Shown one piece after another: positions 8,925 to 16,515 of a stretch of DNA of 64,000 nucleotides; position 1 is the stretch's first letter; each line of letters starts with the position of its first letter. The translations under genes were made by a program, and so were the position numbers. Below the pieces are notes generated by a model, which had not been told where the DNA came from, ran no database searches, and saw only the letters and a program-made list of their open reading frames with translations. Source of the DNA: Streptomyces gelaticus (GTDB lineage Bacteria; Actinomycetota; Actinomycetes; Streptomycetales; Streptomycetaceae); NCBI RefSeq assembly GCF_014649535.1, contig NZ_BMTF01000013.1, forward strand, positions 124,001 to 188,000, written 5' to 3'.

Positions 8925-8963
8925 GCCGGGCCCGCGGCCCGAGCACCACACGTATCGCAACCA

Positions 8964-8977
8964 CCCCCGCGCGGGGG
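8964..8977 (+). promoter_or_regulatory. GC-rich palindrome in the leader-cysO spacer
   Basis: CCCCCGCGCGGGGG lies 40 nt after the leader-peptide stop and 52 nt before cysO. It could form the switching stem of an attenuator. A competing upstream arm around 8928-8942 is G/C-rich, but I cannot fold it reliably by eye. Confidence 0.35.
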
Positions 8978-9028
8978 CAGAGCCGCGCGCCCCACGCCAC
9001 CTCCCCGCTTCCGACAGGAGCCCACGCC

Positions 9029-9307
9029 ATGGCCATCGAGGTCCGCATCCCGACCATCCTCCGCACCTACACCGACGGCGCCAAGGCCGTCGAGGGCAAC
9101 GGAGCGACCCTCGCCGACCTCCTCACGGACCTGGAAAGCCGCCACAACGGCATCCGCGAGCGCATCGTCGACGGCGACGAACTCCGCCGCTTCGTGAACG
9201 TCTACCTCAACGACGAGGACGTCCGCTTCCTCGACGGCATCGCCACCAAGCTCAGCGACGGCGACAACGTCACGATCCTTCCGGCCGTCGCCGGCGGCAT
9301 GAACTGA
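9029..9307 (+). CDS. cysO: CysO-like ubiquitin-fold sulfur carrier protein
   Basis: A 92-residue MoaD/ThiS-family carrier. The C-terminal thiocarboxylate would supply sulfide to the cysteine synthase encoded next. The beta-grasp pattern is clear (VRIPTILRTYTDG, then FVNVYLNDEDVRF, then DGDNVTILPAVAGG). Unlike mycobacterial CysO, which ends in Gly-Gly, this protein ends GGMN, so two residues must be removed before activation; the M67 protease upstream is the obvious candidate. ATG 9029 follows CAGGAG by 8 nt. Its TGA overlaps the ATG of cysM by one base. Confidence 0.9.
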   Translation: MAIEVRIPTILRTYTDGAKAVEGNGATLADLLTDLESRHNGIRERIVDGDELRRFVNVYLNDEDVRFLDGIATKLSDGDNVTILPAVAGGMN

Positions 9308-10257
9308 TGCGGTACGACAGCCCGCTCGCCGCGGTGGGCAACACCCCGCTCGTCCGCCTGCCGCGGCTGTCACCCTCGGACGAGGTCCGCATCTGGGCCA
9401 AGCTGGAGGACCGCAACCCCACCGGCTCGATCAAGGACCGCCCCGCGCTCCACATGGTCGAACAGGCGGAGAAGGACGGCCGGTTGACCCCCGGCTGCAC
9501 CATCCTGGAACCCACCAGCGGCAACACCGGCATCTCGCTCGCCATGGCGGCCAAGCTCAAGGGCTACCGCATCGTGTGCGTCATGCCGGAGAACACCTCC
9601 CAGGAACGACGCGACCTGCTCACCATGTGGGGTGCCGAGATCATCTCCTCCCCAGCGGCGGGCGGCTCCAACACGGCCGTGCGCGTGGCCAAGGAACTGG
9701 CCGCCGAGCACCCCGACTGGGTCATGCTCTACCAATACGGAAACCCGGACAACGCGGGCGCCCACTACGCCACCACCGGCCCCGAGATCCTCACCGACCT
9801 CCCGTCCGTCACCCACTTCGTGGCCGGCCTCGGCACCACGGGGACCCTCATGGGCGTCGGCCGCTACCTGCGCGAACACAAGCCGGACGTCAAGATCGTC
9901 GCCGCCGAGCCGCGCTACGACGACCTGGTCTACGGGCTCCGCAACCTCGACGAAGGCTTCGTCCCCGAGCTCTACGACGCCTCCGTCCTCACCACCCGCT
10001 ACTCCGTCGGCTCGGCGGACGCGGTCACCCGCACCCGCGAACTCCTCCAGCAGGAGGGCATCTTCGCGGGCGTCTCCACCGGCGCCGCGCTCCACGCGGC
10101 GATCGGAGTGGGAAAGAAGGCCGTGAAGGCGGGAGAGACGGCCGACATCGTCTTCGTCGTCGCGGACGGCGGCTGGAAGTACCTGTCCACCGGCGTCTAC
10201 ACGGCCCCGACCACGGAAGCGGCCATCGAGACGCTGCACGGCCAGCTCTGGGCATAG
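9307..10257 (+). CDS. cysM: PLP-dependent cysteine synthase (CysM, carrier-dependent type)
   Basis: A 316-residue fold-type II PLP enzyme that makes cysteine. The PLP lysine is K43 in TGSIKDRPA, the phosphate loop TSGNTG follows near residue 70, and GLGTTGTLMGVGRYL binds the cofactor phosphate. Coupling to the CysO-like carrier by a TGATG overlap points to O-phosphoserine/thiocarboxylate chemistry as in mycobacterial CysM rather than free sulfide with O-acetylserine. That substrate choice is inferred from context. It is followed by a terminator at 10288-10319. Confidence 0.93.
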   Translation: MRYDSPLAAVGNTPLVRLPRLSPSDEVRIWAKLEDRNPTGSIKDRPALHMVEQAEKDGRLTPGCTILEPTSGNTGISLAMAAKLKGYRIVCVMPENTSQERRDLLTMWGAEIISSPAAGGSNTAVRVAKELAAEHPDWVMLYQYGNPDNAGAHYATTGPEILTDLPSVTHFVAGLGTTGTLMGVGRYLREHKPDVKIVAAEPRYDDLVYGLRNLDEGFVPELYDASVLTTRYSVGSADAVTRTRELLQQEGIFAGVSTGAALHAAIGVGKKAVKAGETADIVFVVADGGWKYLSTGVYTAPTTEAAIETLHGQLWA

Positions 10258-10287
10258 CAGCACAGAGGGACAGGGGCGCACGGCCCC

Positions 10288-10319
10288 GGCGCGGGCGCGG
10301 GGACACCTCCGCCCGCGCC
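10288..10319 (+). terminator. Terminator hairpin between cysM and the convergent PemK gene
   Basis: GGCGCGGGCG (10288-10297) pairs with CGCCCGCGCC (10310-10319). It sits between two convergent genes and may serve both. Confidence 0.65.
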
Positions 10320-10324
10320 CTCGC

Positions 10325-10834
10325 TCACCCCGCCCCGCCCCGGCCGAGCCCGCGCACCCGCTCCCACACCCCCGCGTCCACGACGCCCACCCGGCGCCGG
10401 AACCCCCGTACGGCCACCTCCCGCAACTCGTCCGTCTCCAGGAAGCTCGCCCGGCCCCGCGCGTCCCCCACCGCCCCGGCGGGCAGCGCGATCACTCCGG
10501 GCCGGCCCTCGTGATGCCTGCTGGTGATCTTCGCGACGAGCACCGAGTCACCCCGCACCGACAGCACCAGACACGGCCGGTCCTTCGCCCCCGGCCCGTC
10601 CTCGTACGGCACCTCCGCCCACCAGACCTCACCCGCCCGCGGACCGCGCTCCGCACCGCGCCCGGGCCCCGCCGGCGGACGGGTCCGCCCACCCGGACGC
10701 CCACCGAAGCGCGCCCCCGCCGACCTGCGGGCACCCCCACGGGGCCGACGCCCGCCCCGCCCCCGCCCGTCGGCGACCGCCGCGACGAGCGCGAGCAGCA
10801 CGACAAGAACGAGCGCGATCCACCACCAGGACAT
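10325..10834 (-). CDS. Membrane-anchored PemK/MazF-family protein
   Basis: A 169-residue protein with an N-terminal membrane segment (SWWWIALVLVVLLALVAAVA, residues 2-21), an Arg/Gly/Pro-rich linker to about residue 70, and a C-terminal PemK/MazF fold. The fold begins PRAGEVWWAEVPYEDGPGAKDRPCLVL, matching the GEVWW...G..RP.lVL toxin signature. MazF-like proteins are usually small soluble RNases paired with an antitoxin; no antitoxin is encoded here. ATG 10834 is preferred over ATG 10840 because GGAG lies 7 nt upstream. It may be a domesticated, non-toxic member; function is unknown. Confidence 0.78.
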   Translation of the reverse strand: MSWWWIALVLVVLLALVAAVADGRGRGGRRPRGGARRSAGARFGGRPGGRTRPPAGPGRGAERGPRAGEVWWAEVPYEDGPGAKDRPCLVLSVRGDSVLVAKITSRHHEGRPGVIALPAGAVGDARGRASFLETDELREVAVRGFRRRVGVVDAGVWERVRGLGRGGAG

Positions 10835-11017
10835 GTCCATGCTCCGACCGTACCGGCGTCCCCACCGCTTCCATCGAACCGGTGACAGCGCAGGTGAGTT
10901 CCCCCACAACGGACGGCCGTGGAGGAGCGACCGGCTGTTTCGCGCCTTACGCTCGACAAACCGCTCAACAGACCGCACGAACCCTCCCCGTTCCCACGTC
11001 TCGGAGGTTCACGCTCC

Positions 11018-11770
11018 ATGAAGCTCACCGTCGTCGGCTGCTCCGGCTCGTTCCCGTCCGCGGGATCAGCGTGTTCGAGCTACCTCGTAGAGGCCGACGG
11101 CTTCAGGCTGCTCCTCGACATGGGCAACGGCGCCCTCGGCGAGTTGCAGCGCCATGTCGGTCTCTACGACCTCGACGCCATCTTCCTCAGCCACCTCCAT
11201 GCCGATCACTGCATCGACATGTGCGCGTACTTCGTCGTCCGCTACTACCGGCACGACGGGGGGCGCCCCGCCCCCATCCCGGTCCACGGACCCGAAGGCA
11301 CCGAGCAGCGGCTGACCACCGCCCACGCCGACACCCCGTCCGAGCACGCGATGAGCGAGGTCTTCGACTTCCACACACTGAAGCCGGGATCGTTCGAGAT
11401 CGGCCCCTTCTCGGTCCGTACGGAGAAGGTCTGCCACCCCGTCGACACCTTCGCGATCCGGATCGAGCACGGCGGCCGCTCGCTGGCCTACTCCGGCGAC
11501 ACGGGGACCTGCGAGGCCCTGGACGAACTCGCCGAGGGCGTCGACCTGTTCCTGTGCGAAGCATCGTTCGTCCACGGCAAGGAGGACATCCCGGACCTCC
11601 ACCTCAACGGCCGCGAGGCGGGCGAGACCGCCGCCCGCGCCGGAGTGGGGCGCCTCGTCCTGACCCACATCCCGCCGTGGACCGACGCCGACCGCAACCT
11701 GGCCGACGCCCGCACGGTCTTCCACGGACCGGCGGAAGTGGCGGTGCCGGGGGCGGTGTACGAGGTCTGA
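11018..11770 (+). CDS. MBL-fold metallo-hydrolase (RNase Z-like)
   Basis: A 250-residue metallo-beta-lactamase-fold hydrolase. The metal motif is SHLHADHCID (HxHxDH), with later ligands in VCHPVDTFAIR, YSGDTGTCEAL and LVLTHIPPW. The compact length and order resemble the arylsulfatase/RNase Z-like group common beside rph in actinomycetes. ATG 11018 follows CGGAGG by 10 nt; the in-frame extension upstream is not conserved-looking. The gene runs toward rph and the PTS block but is convergent with the PTS permease, with an 18-nt gap. Substrate is unknown. Confidence 0.88.
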   Translation: MKLTVVGCSGSFPSAGSACSSYLVEADGFRLLLDMGNGALGELQRHVGLYDLDAIFLSHLHADHCIDMCAYFVVRYYRHDGGRPAPIPVHGPEGTEQRLTTAHADTPSEHAMSEVFDFHTLKPGSFEIGPFSVRTEKVCHPVDTFAIRIEHGGRSLAYSGDTGTCEALDELAEGVDLFLCEASFVHGKEDIPDLHLNGREAGETAARAGVGRLVLTHIPPWTDADRNLADARTVFHGPAEVAVPGAVYEV

Positions 11771-11788
11771 GGGGGCCCGTCCGACCTG

Positions 11789-13099
11789 CTATTTCGTGAG
11801 GTTCCTCTCGATCTCCTCCTCCAGCTCGTCGGGTTCGCGGCCCGGCGTCTGGAGATTGAATCTGGTGATCGCGAACCGGAAGATCGCGTAGTACACGGCG
11901 GCGAAGACCAGTCCGATCGGGATGATCAGCCAGGGTTTGGTCGCCAGACTCCAGTTGATGACGTAGTCGATCAGTCCCGCCGAGAAGCTGAAGCCGTCCT
12001 TGACCCCGAGCCCCCATGTCACCGCCATCGAGACGCCCGTGAGCACCGCGTGGATTCCGTACAGCAGGGGTGCGACGAAGAGGAACGAGTACTCGATCGG
12101 CTCGGTGATGCCCGTCACCAACGACGTCAGGCCGACCGAGAGCATCATGCCGCCGACCACCTTGCGGCTATGCGGTTTGGCGCAGTGGTAGATCGCCAGC
12201 GCCGCGGCGGGGAGGGCGAACATCATGATCGGGAAGAAACCCGAAGTGAACTGGCCCGCCGTCGGGTCACCCGCCAGGAACCGGTTGATGTCACCGTGCA
12301 CGACCGTGCCGTCCGGCTTGGTGAAGTCGCCGAACTGGAACCAGACGAAGGTGTTCAGGAACTGGTGGAGGCCGACGACCAGCAGTGCGCGGTTGGCGAT
12401 ACCGAAGACGCCGGAGCCCACCCAGTCCAGATCCACCAGCCACTTGGAGAAGCTGGTCAGACCGTCACCGATCGGCTGCCACAACCAGGCGCACAGCCCG
12501 GCGAACAGGAGACCGACGAACGCCATGATGATCGGGACGAGCCGGCGGCCGTTGAAGAAGCCCAGCCAGTCCACCAGCTTGACCCGGTGGTACCGCTGCC
12601 AGAACCAGGCGGACAGCAACCCCATCACGATGCCGCCGAACACCCCCGGATTCTGATACTCGGCCGCCGTGACCTTGGCGTCCTTGCTCACGCAGGTACC
12701 GAACCAGGTGCCGCCCGAAGTGAAGGTCTCGCCTGGGGCGCAGTTCACCGGGAAGGCGTGCAGCACCGCGTAGTAGACGAGGAAGCCGGCCACCGCGGCG
12801 AGCGCGGTGGAGCCGTCAGACTTCTTCGCCATGCCGATCGCGACACCGACGCAGAACAGCAGGGGAAGGCCGAGCCCCGAGTCGAGCAGCGCACCGCCCG
12901 CGGCCGCGAAAACCTTGGCGATGTTGTCCCAGCCCAGGCCCTCGTCGCCGAACACGTCCGGCTGGCCCAGCCGGTTGAGAATGCCGGCCGCCGGCAGTAC
13001 GGCGATCGGGAGCTGGAGGCTGCGGCCCATCTTCTGGAGGCCTTGGAAGAAGCCGTTCCACCATGTCTTCCGTGGCACTGCGGCGCTGCTTGAGCTCAT
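11789..13099 (-). CDS. nagE2: N-acetylglucosamine PTS permease, EIIC component
   Basis: A 436-residue glucose-superfamily PTS transport subunit that takes up N-acetylglucosamine while the separate EIIB partner phosphorylates it. About ten hydrophobic stretches are visible. The signatures LQLPIAVLPAAGILNRLG and GITEPIEYSFLFVAPLLYGIHAVL carry the sugar-binding Glu-Pro-Ile-Glu. The EIIA and EIIB domains are absent, as in streptomycete NagE2. ATG 13099 is used because GAGAGG lies 6 nt upstream, ideal spacing; ATG 13105 is too close to it. A DasR-type operator lies upstream at 13142-13157. Confidence 0.93.
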   Translation of the reverse strand: MSSSSAAVPRKTWWNGFFQGLQKMGRSLQLPIAVLPAAGILNRLGQPDVFGDEGLGWDNIAKVFAAAGGALLDSGLGLPLLFCVGVAIGMAKKSDGSTALAAVAGFLVYYAVLHAFPVNCAPGETFTSGGTWFGTCVSKDAKVTAAEYQNPGVFGGIVMGLLSAWFWQRYHRVKLVDWLGFFNGRRLVPIIMAFVGLLFAGLCAWLWQPIGDGLTSFSKWLVDLDWVGSGVFGIANRALLVVGLHQFLNTFVWFQFGDFTKPDGTVVHGDINRFLAGDPTAGQFTSGFFPIMMFALPAAALAIYHCAKPHSRKVVGGMMLSVGLTSLVTGITEPIEYSFLFVAPLLYGIHAVLTGVSMAVTWGLGVKDGFSFSAGLIDYVINWSLATKPWLIIPIGLVFAAVYYAIFRFAITRFNLQTPGREPDELEEEIERNLTK

Positions 13100-13141
13100 C
13101 GGCATCCTCTCGGAACACGGCACGTTCGGCGGTCGTCGCTG

Positions 13142-13157
13142 ATTAGTGTAGACCAAT
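13142..13157. promoter_or_regulatory. Candidate dre operator for DasR
   Basis: ATTAGTGTAGACCAAT matches 12 of 16 positions of the DasR consensus ACTGGTCTAGACCACT, with the right half TAGACCA intact. It lies 43 nt upstream of the nagE2 start, in the region between the divergent EIIC and EIIB genes. DasR releases its sites on binding glucosamine-6-phosphate. Confidence 0.7.
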
Positions 13158-13321
13158 TGAGGTACGGTGCGTAACCCGTCTGGAAGACAGAGCACCGGTG
13201 ATCGTCATCATTGGCGACCGCCCAGCCGCCCGCCCGCGAAGCTGGGCCAAACGTGCGTTACGGTGACGAAACGGACCCAGGGTGGGCCGTCGCACGCATG
13301 TGAAGAACCAGGGAGAAGGTC

Positions 13322-13555
13322 ATGGCCAGCAAGGCTGAGAAGATCGTCGCCGGGCTCGGCGGTATCGAGAACATCGACGAGATCGAAGGCTGCATCACCC
13401 GCCTCCGCACCGAGGTCCACGACCCGAGCAAGGTCGACGAAACCGCGCTCAAGGCCGCCGGAGCCCACGGCGTCGTGAAGATGGGCACCGCGATCCAGGT
13501 CGTCATCGGCACCGACGCCGACCCCATCGCCGCCGACATCGAAGACATGATGTGA
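13322..13555 (+). CDS. nagF: N-acetylglucosamine PTS EIIB component
   Basis: A 77-residue stand-alone EIIB protein. It accepts phosphate from EIIA on a cysteine and passes it to N-acetylglucosamine in the EIIC channel. The active site is IEGCITRLR, the canonical phosphocysteine loop of the glucose superfamily, and GVVKMGTAIQVVIG completes the domain. ATG 13322 follows GGAGAAGG. It diverges from the EIIC gene over 222 nt that include the dre-like site, so both are probably under DasR. A short hairpin (13599-13626) ends the transcript. Confidence 0.93.
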   Translation: MASKAEKIVAGLGGIENIDEIEGCITRLRTEVHDPSKVDETALKAAGAHGVVKMGTAIQVVIGTDADPIAADIEDMM

Positions 13556-13598
13556 CCGGCCGCCCGACCCCCCGCTGAGCCGACCGCTCGGCACCGTG

Positions 13599-13626
13599 CA
13601 GGCCCCGCCCGGCCGGACGGGGCCTG
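13599..13626 (+). terminator. Terminator hairpin after EIIB
   Basis: CAGGCCCCG (13599-13607) pairs with CGGGGCCTG (13618-13626), 44 nt after the stop. Confidence 0.55.
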
Positions 13627-13674
13627 TGCCGCACCCGAACGGACGCCACCCCGGCACCCGATAGGGTCGACGCC

Positions 13675-14412
<738 letters not shown>

Positions 14413-14452
14413 AGAAGCAACCAAGTACGCACCGCACCGCGTCGTTGCGAAT

Positions 14453-14482
14453 ACGGGCGCACGGGTCGAACCGTGCGCCCGT
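14453..14482 (+). terminator. Terminator hairpin after rph
   Basis: A 12-pair perfect stem (14453-14464 with 14471-14482) and six-base loop, 40 nt after the rph stop. Confidence 0.75.
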
Positions 14483-14514
14483 CCGCGTATCCGCATCCGG
14501 GGAGGAACCGCACC

Positions 14515-14907
14515 ATGGCCAAGGCCACCCGCCACCGCAGCACCACCGTCGCGCTGACCCTGACCGCCCTCGCCCTCACCGCCGCGACCGGCTGCGGCGC
14601 CGTCGACAAGGCGATGGACTGCGTCCGCACCGCCGACGCCATCGCCACCAGCGTCGACAACCTCCAGCAGGCCGTCTCCAACGCCGCCGGCGACCCCACC
14701 CAGGCCGCCGAAGCCCTCGACGAGATCGAGAAGTCACTCGGCGAGCTCGGCGACAAGACCGACAACGCCGACCTCGGCAAGGCCGTCGACGACCTCCAGG
14801 CCGGCGTCGGCAACGTCCGCGACTCCATCGACAAGGGCGACGCCACCCCCGACATCACCCCGGTCACCGACGCAGCCGCGGAGATCGGCAAGGTCTGCAC
14901 GCCCTGA
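14515..14907 (+). CDS. Small secreted lipoprotein
   Basis: A 130-residue predicted lipoprotein. Basic N-terminus, Ala/Leu/Thr core, then the lipobox-like LTAATGC with the lipidated cysteine near residue 26. The mature part is helical, rich in Asp, Ala and Lys, and lacks known domains. ATG 14515 follows a clear GGAGGAA site. It lies between rph and rdgB, whose start is 21 nt after this stop. Function unknown; the lipoprotein call rests on the signal sequence. Confidence 0.82.
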   Translation: MAKATRHRSTTVALTLTALALTAATGCGAVDKAMDCVRTADAIATSVDNLQQAVSNAAGDPTQAAEALDEIEKSLGELGDKTDNADLGKAVDDLQAGVGNVRDSIDKGDATPDITPVTDAAAEIGKVCTP

Positions 14908-14928
14908 CCACCCCCGATACTGGGTGAC

Positions 14929-15531
14929 ATGACCCGCCTCATCCTCGCCACCCGCAACGCCGGGAAGATCACCGAACTCCACGCGATCCTCGCCGACGCC
15001 GGCCTCAGCCATGAGCTCGTCGGCGCGGACGCGTACCCCCACATCCCCGACGTCAAGGAGACCGGCGTCACCTTCGCCGAGAACGCCCTGCTCAAGGCAC
15101 ACGCCCTCGCCAAGGCCACCGGCCTCCCCGCCGTCGCCGACGACTCCGGCCTCTGCGTGGACGTGCTCGGCGGCGCCCCCGGCATCTTCTCCGCCCGCTG
15201 GGCCGGCACCCACGGCGACGACAAGGCCAACCTGGACCTGCTCCTGGCCCAGCTCTCCGACATCGACGCACCCCACCGCGGCGCCCACTTCGCCTGCGCG
15301 GCCGCCCTCGCCCTCCCCGACGGCACGGAACGCGTGGTCGAGGGCCGCCTGACGGGCACCCTGCGCCACACCCCGTCCGGCACCAACGGCTTCGGCTACG
15401 ACCCGATCCTCCAGCCCGAGGGCGACACCCGCACCTGCGCGGAACTGACCCCGGCGGAGAAGAACGCGATCAGCCACCGGGGCAAGGCGTTCCGGGCACT
15501 GGTGCCGGTGGTGCGGGAGCTGATGGGGTGA
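14929..15531 (+). CDS. rdgB: XTP/dITP pyrophosphatase (non-canonical NTP hydrolase)
   Basis: Removes inosine and xanthosine triphosphates from the nucleotide pool. The 200-residue HAM1/RdgB family member shows the signature LILATRNAGKITEL at the start, TFAENALLKAHA, VADDSGLCVDVLGGAPGIFSARW and TNGFGYDPIL. GATACT lies 7 nt before ATG 14929, which may indicate a leaderless start, though GGGTGA could act as a weak ribosome site. The gene closes the rph block and ends at a perfect 13-bp hairpin shared with the convergent tRNA-like gene. Confidence 0.95.
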   Translation: MTRLILATRNAGKITELHAILADAGLSHELVGADAYPHIPDVKETGVTFAENALLKAHALAKATGLPAVADDSGLCVDVLGGAPGIFSARWAGTHGDDKANLDLLLAQLSDIDAPHRGAHFACAAALALPDGTERVVEGRLTGTLRHTPSGTNGFGYDPILQPEGDTRTCAELTPAEKNAISHRGKAFRALVPVVRELMG

Positions 15532-15537
15532 GACGGC

Positions 15538-15576
15538 GAGTGGCCGTCACCTTCGAAACGAAAGTGACGGCCACTC
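15538..15576. terminator. Bidirectional terminator between rdgB and the tRNA-like gene
   Basis: A perfect 13-pair stem (15538-15550 with 15564-15576) around a 13-base loop. It lies 6 nt after the rdgB stop and 9 nt beyond the 3' end of the minus-strand tRNA. Confidence 0.85.
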
Positions 15577-15584
15577 TGTGCCTG

Positions 15585-15660
15585 TGGGCCCGGTGGGACT
15601 CGAACCCACGACACACCGGACCTAAACCGGCGCCCTCTTGGCCAGCTGGGGTACGGACCC
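15585..15660 (-). tRNA. tRNA-like gene, apparent anticodon UAG (Leu by codon), class I architecture
   Basis: A 76-base tRNA cloverleaf on the minus strand. The 7-bp acceptor stem (GGGTCCG with CGGGCCC, one G-U), discriminator A, T arm GTGGG-TTCGAGT-CCCAC, and anticodon arm GCCGG-TTTAGGT-CCGGT are all clear. The loop gives anticodon UAG, which reads CUA leucine codons. Oddly, the variable loop is only about five bases (GTGTC), whereas bacterial leucine tRNAs have a long variable arm, and the D stem is weak (three good pairs). No CCA is encoded. It is a real tRNA fold, but identity is uncertain: it may be an atypical or decayed tRNA. Confidence 0.7.
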
Positions 15661-15672
15661 ATCGACCCCACT

Positions 15673-16515
15673 CTACTGTGCGATGCTGCGCCGCTTCGCG
15701 AAGGTTGCGGTTTGGCTGTGGCAGGACGGGCACAAGTACCGCAGGTTCTCCATGCGGTTGTCGAGCGGGTCACCGCTGATGTGGTCGACCTCCAGAACCA
15801 AGCGCTTGCCCTGCCACGCTTCTCCCAGACCGCATTCGGCACAGGCACGCGGTATGCCGGTCTCGTCGAGAGCACGTCGCAGCAGGGGCGTCTTGGTCCT
15901 TGGCGCCCCTGCAGGGAGCCGTTGCAGAATGTCCTGCGCTGTGCGGCGAGTGGAGGAAGGTCGACCGGCGTTGTGCCCCTGTCCCACGAAATGGGCTGTC
16001 GACAGCGCGTGCAGCGCGATGCTGCGCCTGGCCTTCTCTCTCCCCGCGCCGTTGAAGGGATGTTTCCCGAGCGCGCGCATCACTTCGGCCATGCTGCGCG
16101 ATTCCGCGACGGCCCGAGTGATTTCTTCGCGAGAGAAGTGGGGCTGGTTGCCCTGACGGCTGGAGCCGGTGAAATGCGCGGTATCGATGCCGAACTTCTC
16201 AAGCCTTCGGTTGATGTGGGCGTAGAGGCTGTCGTACGGCACGACGCCCATGAACTCAAGCATCTCGCGGATGCTGTACGAATGGGCCGCTGCCTCCCGC
16301 AGGCGTTCTCTGGTGTACGAATCGGCGGGCCGAGGAGGCAACGGCTCATCTATGAAGTGCGACGTGTCGATGTCGTAGTGCGCCAGCCTGATGCGGAGGT
16401 ATCGGCGAGGTCCGCTGGCAAGGGGGGTGTCGAGTCGACGCATGAGATCCACAAGGCTTGTCGCTGCAGCTGCCGCCTGCGCGAGTAACTCGGGTGTGTA
16501 CCGCGGCCTGCTCAA
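15673..16515 (-). CDS. HNH endonuclease with three helical repeat modules
   Basis: A 280-residue protein ending in an HNH/zinc-ribbon nuclease: CAECG, then LVLEVDHISGD, NRMENLRYLCPSCHSQT, giving two CxxC pairs and the catalytic Asp-His and Asn. The first 190 residues hold three similar modules, each ending in a variant of GIDTSHF (DIDTSHF, GIDTAHF, LSTAHF), which look like DNA-recognition units. A TTG start at 16515 overlaps the stop of the upstream paralogue as TTGA, and the resulting SRPRYTPELL aligns with the paralogue's N-terminus. Third codon positions are visibly less G/C-biased than neighbours, suggesting transfer. Possible homing-type nuclease next to a tRNA. Confidence 0.8.
   Translation of the reverse strand: MSRPRYTPELLAQAAAAATSLVDLMRRLDTPLASGPRRYLRIRLAHYDIDTSHFIDEPLPPRPADSYTRERLREAAAHSYSIREMLEFMGVVPYDSLYAHINRRLEKFGIDTAHFTGSSRQGNQPHFSREEITRAVAESRSMAEVMRALGKHPFNGAGREKARRSIALHALSTAHFVGQGHNAGRPSSTRRTAQDILQRLPAGAPRTKTPLLRRALDETGIPRACAECGLGEAWQGKRLVLEVDHISGDPLDNRMENLRYLCPSCHSQTATFAKRRSIAQ

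Noticed and set aside
12050..13093. 347-codon plus-strand frame over nagE2
   Set aside because: Antisense shadow; no ribosome site or domain, while the minus strand has full PTS signatures.
13207..13330. Second dre site near nagF
   Set aside because: I looked for TGGTCTAGACCA-like halves before the EIIB gene and found only weak TGGGCCA-like words, no better than chance.
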